Assembly (NCBI GenBank): GCA_046705645.1
Contig: JBJKQE010000091.1
Location: 1-64,000, forward strand
Length of the DNA: 64,000 nt
DNA from: FEN-1297 sp046705645
GTDB taxonomy: Bacteria > Bacteroidota > Ignavibacteria > Ignavibacteriales > Ignavibacteriaceae
Reading direction: 5' to 3'
This document shows positions 1 through 8,176 of the stretch, one piece after another (positions within the stretch are counted from its first letter, which is position 1; each line of letters starts with the position of its first letter). Position numbers and translations under genes: made by a program. The notes beneath the pieces are model-generated. The model saw only the letters and a list, made by a program, of their open reading frames with translations. It did no database searches and was not told where the DNA came from.

Positions 1-241
1 CACCGCATACTATTATTAATAATTGGGCTCCTTTAACCATTTCGGCATGCGGATTAATATTAAATATTTGATCTATGGCTTCTCTTTTATCAATCACGAT
101 AAAATGCCACGGCTGATAATTCATAGCGGAAGGTGCATACATAGCCGCTTTTAGAATTGTTTCAATTTTTTCTTCGGAGATTTTCTGATTGGTGTATTTA
201 CGTATGCTTCTTCTTTTGAGAATTGCTTCAAATGTATCCAT
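1..241 (-). CDS. Nitroreductase family protein (partial, C-terminus outside window)
   Basis: Only the first 80 codons lie in the window; the gene runs off the left edge. The product starts MDTFEAILKRRSIRKY and continues with APSAMNYQPWHFIVI. This is the FMN-binding Arg-Ser-Ile-Arg start and the Pro-Ser-(A/M)-x-N-x-Q-P-W segment of the nitroreductase/NADH-oxidase-like FMN family. Family members are soluble homodimers that reduce nitro groups, quinones or flavins with NAD(P)H, but the substrate cannot be predicted from a fragment. The ATG at 241 is the first good start. The next gene on the same strand starts far upstream, at 1847, so this gene probably has its own promoter in 242-368. Confidence 0.85.
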   Translation of the reverse strand, partial: MDTFEAILKRRSIRKYTNQKISEEKIETILKAAMYAPSAMNYQPWHFIVIDKREAIDQIFNINPHAEMVKGAQLLIIVCG

Positions 242-368
242 TATTTTTTCCTAAAAATTGAAAAGTTAACAACAGAAATTTAAATAATTTTAATGCCAAT
301 GCACAGGAAATGAAATCTTTAAAGGTGAGACAGATAAATTTTGATAATATTTTTAACAATAAATATGG

Positions 369-1847
369 TTAATGATTCCCTTTATATTCAACAAGGCCGC
401 CTCCGTAAGTTGAAATCCAAATATTGCCTTTTGAATCTTGAGCAACACCGGTTACATCGTTTATATTTAAATTTGTATTATCTTTATTATAAATCGTAAC
501 ATCGGAAACTGAGCTAAATTTTACTAATCCCTGATCGGTTGCAACCCATTTTGTATTATTCTTATCAATAAAAATTTCATTAGTCTGGCTGTAAGGGGGA
601 GTTATATTAGCATTTTGCCAGTTTACTCCGTCATAATAAGAAAGTCCCCCGCCAAAGGATTGCTTAGTCCCAAATCCGACCCAAATAGTTCCGGTATTCG
701 ATTGAGCAACAGCTCTTACATTATCATTTACAAGGCCAACACCTCTTTGTGTAAACCTCTGCCAAGAGTTATTAGTTATTTCGGATAATCCGCCGTTTAG
801 TATACCTGCCCATACATTGCCGGAATTATCGGAAAGAACACATGTAATTTGAGTACTTGGTACTATAGAATCCGGATAAGTGTACCATGTCCTATTCCCG
901 TTATATAAAGATGATTTATTCAAGCCTTCCTGAGTAGCGATATACCAATTACCGGTATTATCAAAACAGATTGCATTAATATAGAAACTGGGTAAAACAG
1001 CTGTTTTAAGCTGGTAAATTTTTACTGAAGAACCGTCATATGTTACAAAACCTCTACTAGTTCCAAAAAATACTACTTTATCCTGAGTTACTGAAATACA
1101 GTTAACTTGTACACTGGGTAAAGCCGCGTATAATTGACTTCCGCCCCAAGTACTACCGTTATAACTTAATACTCCCTGGTCACTAGTTCCTACCCAAATT
1201 ACATCGTTCTTTCCAACACCTACGCAGGTTAGGTTATCAGTTTTAATCTGCGAGTTTTTTGTAGTATAAAAACTCCAAATAGTTGTATCAACTAGAAATC
1301 CTTGAATTGATGATTTATTACCGCTGCTGATCGTAACATTAACACTATCATCCTGGTAATTCTTTATGTGAAATTTTACATAATAATTACCTGGTAAAAT
1401 GTTACTTAAAGTTGCAGGAGTAACCGAACCTGTACTGCTGTCATTAATAAATATTTCGGCACCTTCGGGTTTACTGTCGCAAGAAATGCTTCCGAGCATT
1501 GAATAGTTATCCGAATAATTAATAAATTTCTGTTCTTTAACACCATCAACAATATTAATTGTGAAACTTGTATCTCTATATAAATTCTTTTTAAGAGTTA
1601 CCAGGTGGTTACCACTCGTCAGCCAGGTAAGACTATCCGGTGTTACCCTTCTTCTTTGTTTTCCATCCAGATAAATTTGAAAACCTTGCGGTTTTGTGTT
1701 GATATAAATATATCCGTCTGGCGGCGGAGAGTCGGGCGGTGTAATCGATACCTTGCTGTTACATGAAGATAAAATTAAATCAACGGTAGTAATAAGAATC
1801 AAATATACTATTAGTCGAATCGAATTTATTTTAATTTTGGAAATCAT
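369..1847 (-). CDS. PEGA-domain, seven-bladed propeller lipoprotein (copy 1)
   Basis: A 492-residue probable lipoprotein with a hydrophobic N-terminus ending in the lipobox-like LILSSC (Cys29) and then a Pro-rich spacer (PPDSPPPDG). Two PEGA-type beta domains follow (about residues 45-110 and 115-190; the second has the typical SKPEGAEIFINDSSTG). The rest (about 200-492) contains seven repeats of the two-component-regulator-propeller type, such as VIWVGTSDQGVLSYNG, NVWAGILNGGLSEI and NIWISTYGGGLVEY. This predicts a seven-bladed propeller on the cell surface or in the periplasm. It is a paralogue of the genes at 2266 and 8177, but here the partner DUF4249 gene upstream survives only as a remnant and no receptor gene remains. 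The function is unknown; a ligand-binding or polysaccharide-binding role is only inference. Confidence 0.8.
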   Translation of the reverse strand: MISKIKINSIRLIVYLILITTVDLILSSCNSKVSITPPDSPPPDGYIYINTKPQGFQIYLDGKQRRRVTPDSLTWLTSGNHLVTLKKNLYRDTSFTINIVDGVKEQKFINYSDNYSMLGSISCDSKPEGAEIFINDSSTGSVTPATLSNILPGNYYVKFHIKNYQDDSVNVTISSGNKSSIQGFLVDTTIWSFYTTKNSQIKTDNLTCVGVGKNDVIWVGTSDQGVLSYNGSTWGGSQLYAALPSVQVNCISVTQDKVVFFGTSRGFVTYDGSSVKIYQLKTAVLPSFYINAICFDNTGNWYIATQEGLNKSSLYNGNRTWYTYPDSIVPSTQITCVLSDNSGNVWAGILNGGLSEITNNSWQRFTQRGVGLVNDNVRAVAQSNTGTIWVGFGTKQSFGGGLSYYDGVNWQNANITPPYSQTNEIFIDKNNTKWVATDQGLVKFSSVSDVTIYNKDNTNLNINDVTGVAQDSKGNIWISTYGGGLVEYKGNH

Positions 1848-1853
1848 AATTAC

Positions 1854-2190
1854 TTATTCAAATCCAAGTGGTTCTAAATAATCTTTCGTGAATTTAATAA
1901 CATAATTTGTTCTAACGCATGGGTTGATAATACCATAGTCTCCAGTCTCCAAGTATATATAATATGTGATAGACTTACTCTTTAAACTATCGCTTCAATC
2001 TTCATCTCTGCATTAGAGAAAACTTTTTTATTAAGATCGCTTTTGCTTCCAGAAAAAACCATACGACTCTGCATTGGGAAGATTTATCCGAACTAAGGCA
2101 AAAATCTATTTGATAAGAAAGCATCCATATCAGCATATCTGTTTACTAAAGGTTTCAAATTATTAACATAATAGTAGAGAATTTACCAAT
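1854..2190 (-). pseudogene. Decayed DUF4249 lipoprotein remnant
   Basis: This gap between two propeller genes is not empty. On the minus strand its end reads YGIINPCVRTNYVIKFT followed by KDYLEPLGFE and a stop. That matches the C-terminus of the DUF4249 proteins encoded at 9643 and 3724 (YGIFGSYVRTDYTVRFT, then YYLKSLGFE). Nearer 2190 it reads YYYVNNLKPLVNRYADMDAF, matching YYVNNLKPVGNEYVDVEAL of the 3724 gene, and then several stop codons. The two matching blocks are much closer together than in the intact genes, so the middle is deleted, and the N-terminus is missing. It sits exactly where the intact cassettes have their DUF4249 gene. Nothing further is recognisable between about 2190 and 2265. 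Confidence 0.8.
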
Positions 2191-2265
2191 TATAAAAAAA
2201 GTAAACACTCATAATTAAAGTGTTGTTAAAATTCTTAAAGCATTTAGATTTAACATAATAGAACA

Positions 2266-3720
2266 TTATTGATCTTGTTTATATTCAATCAGACCGCCAC
2301 CGTAAGTGGAGATCCAGATGTTATCTTTTGAATCTTGAGCAATACCGGTTACGTCTGTTAAGTTTAAATTGGTATTATCGTTAGTATAAATCGTAACATC
2401 GGAAATAGAGTTAAATTTTACCAGCCCCTGATCGGTTGCAACCCATTTGGTATTATTTTGATCTATAAAAATTGCATTAACCTGGCTGTAGGGCGGAGTT
2501 ATAATTGCATTTTGCCAGTTTACTCCGTTATAATAAGAGAGTTCCCCGCCGTAAGATTGCTTGGTTACAAATCCAACCCAAATAATTCCGCTATGCGATT
2601 GAGCAATAGCACGGACATTATCATTTACAATTCCGACACCTCTTTGCGTAAATCTCTGCCAGGTATCGTTAGTTATTTCGGTTAAGCCGCCGTTTTGTAT
2701 ACCTGCCCACACGTTGCCGGAATTATCACAAAGAACACATGTAATTTGAGTATATGGCACTATCGAATCACCATAAGAATGCCATGTTCTGATTCCGGAA
2801 TAAGATGATGTATAAATTACACCCGTTTTAGTAGCGACATACAAATTTCCTGTATCATCAAAACAGATTGCGTTAACATAAGGACCTTTGAAAACTCCCC
2901 TATTTGAATTAGAGTCTAAAGTAGCAAAACCCTGATCAGTTCCAAAGAACACTGTTTTTCCCTTGTCTACTGCAATACAATTAACTTGTTCCCCCGGCAA
3001 TGTAGTAAATAATTCACTGCCACCCCAGGTACTTCCGTTAAAGCTTAATACTCCCTGATCACTAGTTCCTACCCAAATTACATCGTTCTTTCCTACACCT
3101 ACGCAAGTAAGGTTATCAGTTTTAATCTGCGAGTTTTTTGTAGTATAAAAACTCCAAATAGTAGTATCAACTAGGAATCCTTTAGTTGATGATTTATTAC
3201 CGCTGCTTACAGCCACATTAACACTGTCATCTTGGTAATTCTTTAAATGAAATCTTACATAATAATTGCCGGGTAAGATGTTACTTATAGTTATGGGAGT
3301 AACCGAACCCGTACTGCTGTCACTAATTAATATTTCGGCACCTTCGGGTTTACTGTCGCAAAAAATACTTCCACGCATTGAATAGTTGTGTGTAAAATCA
3401 ATAAATTCTTTTACTTTGGTTCCTTCAACAATATTAACTGCAAAACTTGTGTCTCTAAATAAATTCTTTTTAAGAGTTACCAGATGAGTACCACCTGACA
3501 GCCATGTAAGGCTATCCGGTGTTAACCTTCGCCTTTGTTTTTTATCCAGGAAAATCTGAAAGCCTTCCGGATTTGAACTTATATAAATATAACCGTTGGG
3601 CGGTGGAGAATCCGGCGGGGTTACGGATACTTTCTGATTACACGAAGCGAAGGCTATTCCGATAATTGAAATTAAAAACATGTGCATAAAGTATTTCTTT
3701 ATTTTTATTCCGGGCTTCAT
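2266..3720 (-). CDS. PEGA-domain, seven-bladed propeller lipoprotein (copy 2)
   Basis: A 484-residue paralogue of the 369-1847 product with the same layout: signal peptide with lipobox AFASC (Cys27), Pro-rich spacer, two PEGA domains, and seven propeller repeats ending in NIWISTYGGGLIEYKQ. It is the last gene of an apparent operon: receptor (6968), DUF4249 (4686), then this gene, with only 3 bp between the DUF4249 stop and this start. Long stretches, especially around the second PEGA domain and first blade, are almost identical at DNA level to copy 1, whereas other blades differ more. That suggests recent duplication or gene conversion. Likely an exported accessory lipoprotein of the receptor; ligand unknown. 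Confidence 0.82.
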   Translation of the reverse strand: MKPGIKIKKYFMHMFLISIIGIAFASCNQKVSVTPPDSPPPNGYIYISSNPEGFQIFLDKKQRRRLTPDSLTWLSGGTHLVTLKKNLFRDTSFAVNIVEGTKVKEFIDFTHNYSMRGSIFCDSKPEGAEILISDSSTGSVTPITISNILPGNYYVRFHLKNYQDDSVNVAVSSGNKSSTKGFLVDTTIWSFYTTKNSQIKTDNLTCVGVGKNDVIWVGTSDQGVLSFNGSTWGGSELFTTLPGEQVNCIAVDKGKTVFFGTDQGFATLDSNSNRGVFKGPYVNAICFDDTGNLYVATKTGVIYTSSYSGIRTWHSYGDSIVPYTQITCVLCDNSGNVWAGIQNGGLTEITNDTWQRFTQRGVGIVNDNVRAIAQSHSGIIWVGFVTKQSYGGELSYYNGVNWQNAIITPPYSQVNAIFIDQNNTKWVATDQGLVKFNSISDVTIYTNDNTNLNLTDVTGIAQDSKDNIWISTYGGGLIEYKQDQ

Positions 3721-3723
3721 AAC

Positions 3724-4686
3724 TTACTGATCATAACCGAGAGACTTTAAGTAATCTCTTCTAAATCTTATATTATAATCGGTTCTAACATAAGAACCAA
3801 AAATTCCATACCCGCCTTGAACATTAGAATAATCAGGCATGTCCAAAGTTACTGTATAAGAATTAAGGCCTGTCTGCAAAGAAAGATAATAAGTAGATAA
3901 ATTGACGCTATATACCACAACCTCAACCTGCAGCCAGGCAATAGAAATATCATTTTTATTAAGATTTCCTTGGGGAATTTCATTTAATATTTGTTCTATT
4001 GTACTCAAACTAATTTGAACGGAATTAACATCAGTTTGTTTTGGATAAACCGGATTTTGTGTACCGTTATTCGAAACAAAATACAACGGTACTTCCCATT
4101 TCTTTTCTACCGAAGAGCCGTTAGTAAAATAAACAATATATATTTTAGGCGAATAAATCGTATTGTCAAACTTTGCCCAATTAACCGTAACATATTCATT
4201 ACCGTTGACCGGAGGAACCAACGAGTCGCTTTCGCTGCTAAAAAAGCCGTATTGTTCAACATCGGGAAGTTTTGTGCTGGACTGAAGCAAAAATCCGCTT
4301 GGCAGCAAAGCTTCTACGTCAACATATTCGTTTCCTACCGGCTTTAAATTATTTACATAATAACAATGTACCGAACCTTTATAATGAGAGGTATCTGTTC
4401 TAACAATTGTCGTATCTCTCATCGGATATAAAGTATCTCTATACCACATATTCACCCGTGCACCAATTACTGCAGGATCCTGGGTATTTGTCAACGGATT
4501 ATAATCGTCTGCAGCTTCATAGCTCCTGGAGATAGTAACAATCTGCAGGGAAGTGTCGCTTCTTATAATCCCCGTTAAATCATATCTTTCTCTGAATGGA
4601 GCATTCGGATTAAATGTATTATTACATGAATAAGTTAACAAAGCAGCAGTAATAGTTATAAAAAAAAGTAATAGGTATTTTTTCAT
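3724..4686 (-). CDS. DUF4249 family lipoprotein (cassette A)
   Basis: A 320-residue predicted lipoprotein: N-terminal hydrophobic segment with LTYSC (Cys21), then FNPNAPFRERYDLTGIIRSD and a beta-rich body typical of DUF4249 proteins, which in Bacteroidota-like genomes are commonly encoded next to TonB-dependent receptors. The start codon overlaps the receptor stop by 4 bp (ATGA at 4683-4686), so the two are probably translationally coupled. The paralogue is at 9643. Known for the family: exported and associated with TonB receptors, with no established biochemical activity. Inferred here: a surface partner that helps capture the substrate of the adjacent receptor. Confidence 0.82.
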   Translation of the reverse strand: MKKYLLLFFITITAALLTYSCNNTFNPNAPFRERYDLTGIIRSDTSLQIVTISRSYEAADDYNPLTNTQDPAVIGARVNMWYRDTLYPMRDTTIVRTDTSHYKGSVHCYYVNNLKPVGNEYVDVEALLPSGFLLQSSTKLPDVEQYGFFSSESDSLVPPVNGNEYVTVNWAKFDNTIYSPKIYIVYFTNGSSVEKKWEVPLYFVSNNGTQNPVYPKQTDVNSVQISLSTIEQILNEIPQGNLNKNDISIAWLQVEVVVYSVNLSTYYLSLQTGLNSYTVTLDMPDYSNVQGGYGIFGSYVRTDYNIRFRRDYLKSLGYDQ

Positions 4687-6968
4687 AATTTAACTTTTAA
4701 AGTTGCTGTTGGTAAAAACGGCAGCATATAAACTCGCTGACCGGTACTACGCTCAAAATAGAAAATGTTCTTCCTATTATAAACATTGATAACACTGGCT
4801 TCAATACTAAATTTCAACGGATTAATTTCAAAATATTTACTTACGCTTATATCCATCCGGTGATAATCCGGCAATCGGCCGAAATCTTTATCCGATAGTA
4901 TTCCGTACGGCTGGTAGTCTTCGTAAATCTGCCAGTTTGAATAAAAGTCCTGGAAATTAAATTTATTATAATAACCCAGGCTTTGTGTAAAGGGCAAGCC
5001 GGAGTTGAAGATCCATAAAACACTTGCCTGCCATCCGGCACCGAAGTTGTAATTAAGAATTATATTAAATGCATTTCTAATATCGTATCGGGGATAATAA
5101 ATCCAACCGTTTAAATCTTTGTAAGCCCAGCTTAAGGTATAGGAAGCAGTAATGTTCAGAGGATCTTTTGCATATCTAAGCTGAAACTCCCATCCGTAAG
5201 ATTTACCGCTGGCTGAGAGCAAGTCCGGATCAGTGCTGAGTATTTTATTATCATTCAGTGTAGGAATATTTTGCAGCACTTTGTAATATGTTTGTGCATC
5301 GAGTGATAAGAATTCCGTAAAATTTATATGAGCTCCGCCGGTATACAGTATTTCTTTTGCGGGATTAAGATAACTTGGTGTTATAATCCAGGGTTCAAAT
5401 AAAGATATTACATCGTTCTCATCCGAAAGAGTAGTTATTTGCTGATCATATATTCCCCAGGCAGCCTTAAGTGAAATAAGCGGTGAAAGATTATAAGTTA
5501 AATTAACGTATGGATCCAGCAGAAAAGAGCTGCCATCAGATTGAGAAAGCCCCACAACATTTAATCTTGATCCGATACTGGCACCGAAATTTGAAAGATG
5601 TAAAAATTTGTAATAGGCGTAAACACTAATATTACTTCCATGTGAACCAATATCCGATACTGCACCAAAAGAATTTTGCAGGAATAACTTGGTATCCAGA
5701 TCTTTTATTTCAAGACCGGTATGCAGCTCATCTTTTGAGTTAAAAATGTAAGTGAATTTTGTATTGTAGGTAATATCGGTTACATTATTAGTTTTAGGTG
5801 ATACGCTGCTAAGTTTTTGAATAACCTCACCATCGAAATTACTCATTGACAAATCCATTTCAAAAAATAAAGGGGCATCCGTAACCTGGAACCATCTTAG
5901 ACCAAGAATATTATTCGACCATTTCATATCTTCGGTAAAAGGATCACTGTTTATAAGTCTATCTCCGCTGAAAAATCCGTCAACAACAAATTTAGAACCC
6001 TTAATAAAATTCGGGTTGGCATAATTTAATTTAAAAGACGCATCATAAAAATTTATCGGTGCAGTCTGGTTATTCAAAAATTTCTTTAATATTGCCGTAG
6101 AATAACTTTTTCTTCCCGTAACTATAAAAGAACCGTAAGGAACCGGTCCTTCCAAAAGTGCCTTGCCGGAAATAAAGCTTGAAGTTGCTTGGGCACTGAA
6201 TCTGTTTTTATTCCCGTCTTTTGTAATTATGTCTAATACAGAAGAAAGTCTGCCGCCGTATTCGGGAGGGAAACCGCCTTTATAAAATTCCACACCATTA
6301 ATCATATCCGGATCAACAACGCTGAATATACCAAAGGCATGGAACGGATTATAAATTGTAATGCCGTTTAATAAAACCAAATTTTCATTACTAGGGCTGC
6401 CTCTAACATAATATCTTGCCGAAACATCTCCGGTAGATTGCACTCCGGGAATATATTGAAGTGATCTGAATACATCCGATTCGACACCCTGTGGAAACAT
6501 CTCGAGGCTTTTCATAGATATTTGTTGAAGGCCTAAATTTGTTGCATTTTTTTCAACTGTTCTTCTACTGACTTTTTCTACCGGCTGAAGCATAATATTT
6601 GTCGGTACTAAAGCAGCCTTAATATCGGTAATTTTATTCGGAGCAATATAAACCTGGATTGTTTTTGATTTATATCCTATAAATGTAATTGTAACTTTGT
6701 AATATTTCTTAGCCGGAAGAGAAGGAATGTAAAAATATCCCTGAGAGTTGGAAGTAGTACCGGTTTTTAGAGAATTAATTGAGATGTTGCCGAAAGGTAG
6801 CACTTCCCCAGATGTTGAATCCACAAGTACGCCTCTTAATGTACCTGTGTTTTGGGCCTGAGACTTACTTGTTAATGATATAAAAAATATTAAAATTATA
6901 AAAATAATGTATAATAATTTAGTTCTTAAAGAGAAGTCATTGATATATGCATTCTTAGAATTATTCAA
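4683..6968 (-). CDS. TonB-dependent receptor with CarboxypepD_reg-like N-domain (cassette A)
   Basis: A 761-residue outer-membrane receptor. Residues about 10-40 look like a signal peptide (IIFIILIFFISLT, ending near SQAQ). About 43-120 form a carboxypeptidase-regulatory-like beta sandwich (GTLRGVLVDSTSGEVLPFGN, then GYFYIPSLP). About 145-260 is the plug domain (ARYYVRGSPSNENLVLLNG, GGRLSSVLDIITKDG), and the rest is the barrel, ending LPTATLKVKL. This class uses TonB energy to import scarce ligands; the ligand is not predictable from sequence. It is first in an operon with the DUF4249 and PEGA-propeller lipoproteins. The copy at 10599 is closely similar over its whole length. No SusD-like partner is present, so this is not a classic polysaccharide-utilisation pair. 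Confidence 0.88.
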   Translation of the reverse strand: MNNSKNAYINDFSLRTKLLYIIFIILIFFISLTSKSQAQNTGTLRGVLVDSTSGEVLPFGNISINSLKTGTTSNSQGYFYIPSLPAKKYYKVTITFIGYKSKTIQVYIAPNKITDIKAALVPTNIMLQPVEKVSRRTVEKNATNLGLQQISMKSLEMFPQGVESDVFRSLQYIPGVQSTGDVSARYYVRGSPSNENLVLLNGITIYNPFHAFGIFSVVDPDMINGVEFYKGGFPPEYGGRLSSVLDIITKDGNKNRFSAQATSSFISGKALLEGPVPYGSFIVTGRKSYSTAILKKFLNNQTAPINFYDASFKLNYANPNFIKGSKFVVDGFFSGDRLINSDPFTEDMKWSNNILGLRWFQVTDAPLFFEMDLSMSNFDGEVIQKLSSVSPKTNNVTDITYNTKFTYIFNSKDELHTGLEIKDLDTKLFLQNSFGAVSDIGSHGSNISVYAYYKFLHLSNFGASIGSRLNVVGLSQSDGSSFLLDPYVNLTYNLSPLISLKAAWGIYDQQITTLSDENDVISLFEPWIITPSYLNPAKEILYTGGAHINFTEFLSLDAQTYYKVLQNIPTLNDNKILSTDPDLLSASGKSYGWEFQLRYAKDPLNITASYTLSWAYKDLNGWIYYPRYDIRNAFNIILNYNFGAGWQASVLWIFNSGLPFTQSLGYYNKFNFQDFYSNWQIYEDYQPYGILSDKDFGRLPDYHRMDISVSKYFEINPLKFSIEASVINVYNRKNIFYFERSTGQRVYMLPFLPTATLKVKL

Positions 6969-7393
6969 TATTCATTCCCATCGTTTTACTCAATCAAAAA
7001 GAATTGAGATAACCCTGTTCTAATTTTTTTATATGTATAATAATTTATTACGGGCGGTCAATCTAATACACAATTATTTAAGGGAATATTTTAATAAGTG
7101 TGGATTTTTTGGTTAAAAAAAGTGGGTTCAAAATTTTCCCTGCTTCCTAGTATATTAACATGAGGGTCCATAAATTCAATTCTTATTTAGAATATAAAAC
7201 AAGTAAAAAAACTGGCAATTATTTTAATTATTTAATTAACTTAAATCAAGTTAAGTTTTAATTTATTTAAATTTTCCATCCTATCAATGAATATAGTATT
7301 ATTCGTTTTAGTAAATTTTAAAATATTAAACCTTTAATTATTATAGTGTAAAATCCATAAAACGATCATATTATTTAATTGCATCACATAAAA
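6969..7393. promoter_or_regulatory. Divergent intergenic region, duplicated at 12888-13275
   Basis: About 425 bp separate the start of the receptor gene (leftward) from the phosphodiesterase gene (rightward). Much of it aligns by eye with 12888-13275, which lies upstream of the second receptor. Shared blocks include TTCTAATTTTTTT near 7020, AATACACA near 7065, AAAATTTTCCCT near 7130, AAACAAGTAAAAAA near 7200, and a TTATTTTAATTATTTAATT block near 7220. Retention of these blocks may mark the promoter and control sites of the cassette, but recent common origin alone could also explain it. Confidence 0.5.
7034..7061 (-). promoter_or_regulatory. Candidate promoter for receptor operon A
   Basis: On the minus strand the sequence reads TTGACC (7061-7056), a 16-base spacer, then TATACA (7039-7034), close to sigma70 consensus boxes. 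It would start transcription about 60 bases before the receptor ATG at 6968. The equivalent boxes are poorly conserved in the second cassette, and promoters in Bacteroidota-like bacteria often differ from sigma70 consensus, so this is tentative. Confidence 0.3.
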
Positions 7394-8167
7394 ATGAATA
7401 ATTTAATCATTATTGCTCACAGGGGGGAATCTCTTGACGCCCCCGAGAATACACTTGAGTCAATAAATTTAGCTTGGCAAAGAAATGCTGATGGAGTCGA
7501 AATTGACATTCATTTAACTGCCGATAATAAAATTGCCGTAATACATGATGCAGATACAAAAAGAGTTAGCGGAATCCATCTTAAAATTTCCTCTCAACCA
7601 ATGAACGAACTGAAAAAATTAAATGTTGGAAAATATAAAGGAGACCGGTGGGATAATGTAAAAATCCCTTCTTTAAGAGAAGTTCTAGATACAGTACCGG
7701 AAAACAAAAAACTATTTATTGAAATTAAAAGCGGACGCGAAATTCTTAACCGGCTTAAAATTGAATTGAATGAATCAAAGCTAAAGCCGGATCAAATAAA
7801 GATAATGTGTTTTAATTTTAATACCCTAAAAGTAGCCAGAGATATAATTAAAGAATACGAGATCTTTTGGTTAAGAGTAAATGGGAAAAGTTTCCTTCGA
7901 TTTTTTAAATTAAATTTAGATGAATTAATTAATCTGGCATTAAAAAATAAGGTCAACGGATTCAATATTAAATATTCCGGGATTATTGATCGTAACTTCG
8001 TTCAAAAAGTTAAAAGATCGGGCTTGAAATTATATGCCTGGACAGTTAATGATATAGAAATTGCTAAGAAATTAATTGAATATGGAATTGATGGAATTAC
8101 AAGTGATAGACCATATCAGTTGAAAAAACAAATTTACCAATATATATCAAAATCTTATTTAATATAA
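7394..8167 (+). CDS. Glycerophosphodiester phosphodiesterase family protein
   Basis: A 257-residue GDPD-type TIM-barrel enzyme. The N-terminus IIIAHRGESLDAPENT carries the HRG and the E-N-T of the family. EIDIHLTADNKIAVIHDAD holds the metal-binding Glu-x-Asp and the second catalytic His, and the C-terminal AWTVNDIEIAKKLIEYGIDG is the usual closing motif. Family enzymes hydrolyse glycerophosphodiesters to glycerol-3-phosphate and an alcohol. No signal peptide is seen, so it is probably cytoplasmic. I use the ATG at 7394; a TTG 15 bases upstream is possible but the conserved core begins immediately after the ATG. The gene ends 9 bp from the end of the convergent propeller gene. A broken copy lies at 13276-13699. 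Confidence 0.88.
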   Translation: MNNLIIIAHRGESLDAPENTLESINLAWQRNADGVEIDIHLTADNKIAVIHDADTKRVSGIHLKISSQPMNELKKLNVGKYKGDRWDNVKIPSLREVLDTVPENKKLFIEIKSGREILNRLKIELNESKLKPDQIKIMCFNFNTLKVARDIIKEYEIFWLRVNGKSFLRFFKLNLDELINLALKNKVNGFNIKYSGIIDRNFVQKVKRSGLKLYAWTVNDIEIAKKLIEYGIDGITSDRPYQLKKQIYQYISKSYLI

Positions 8168-8176
8168 ATTTAAATT

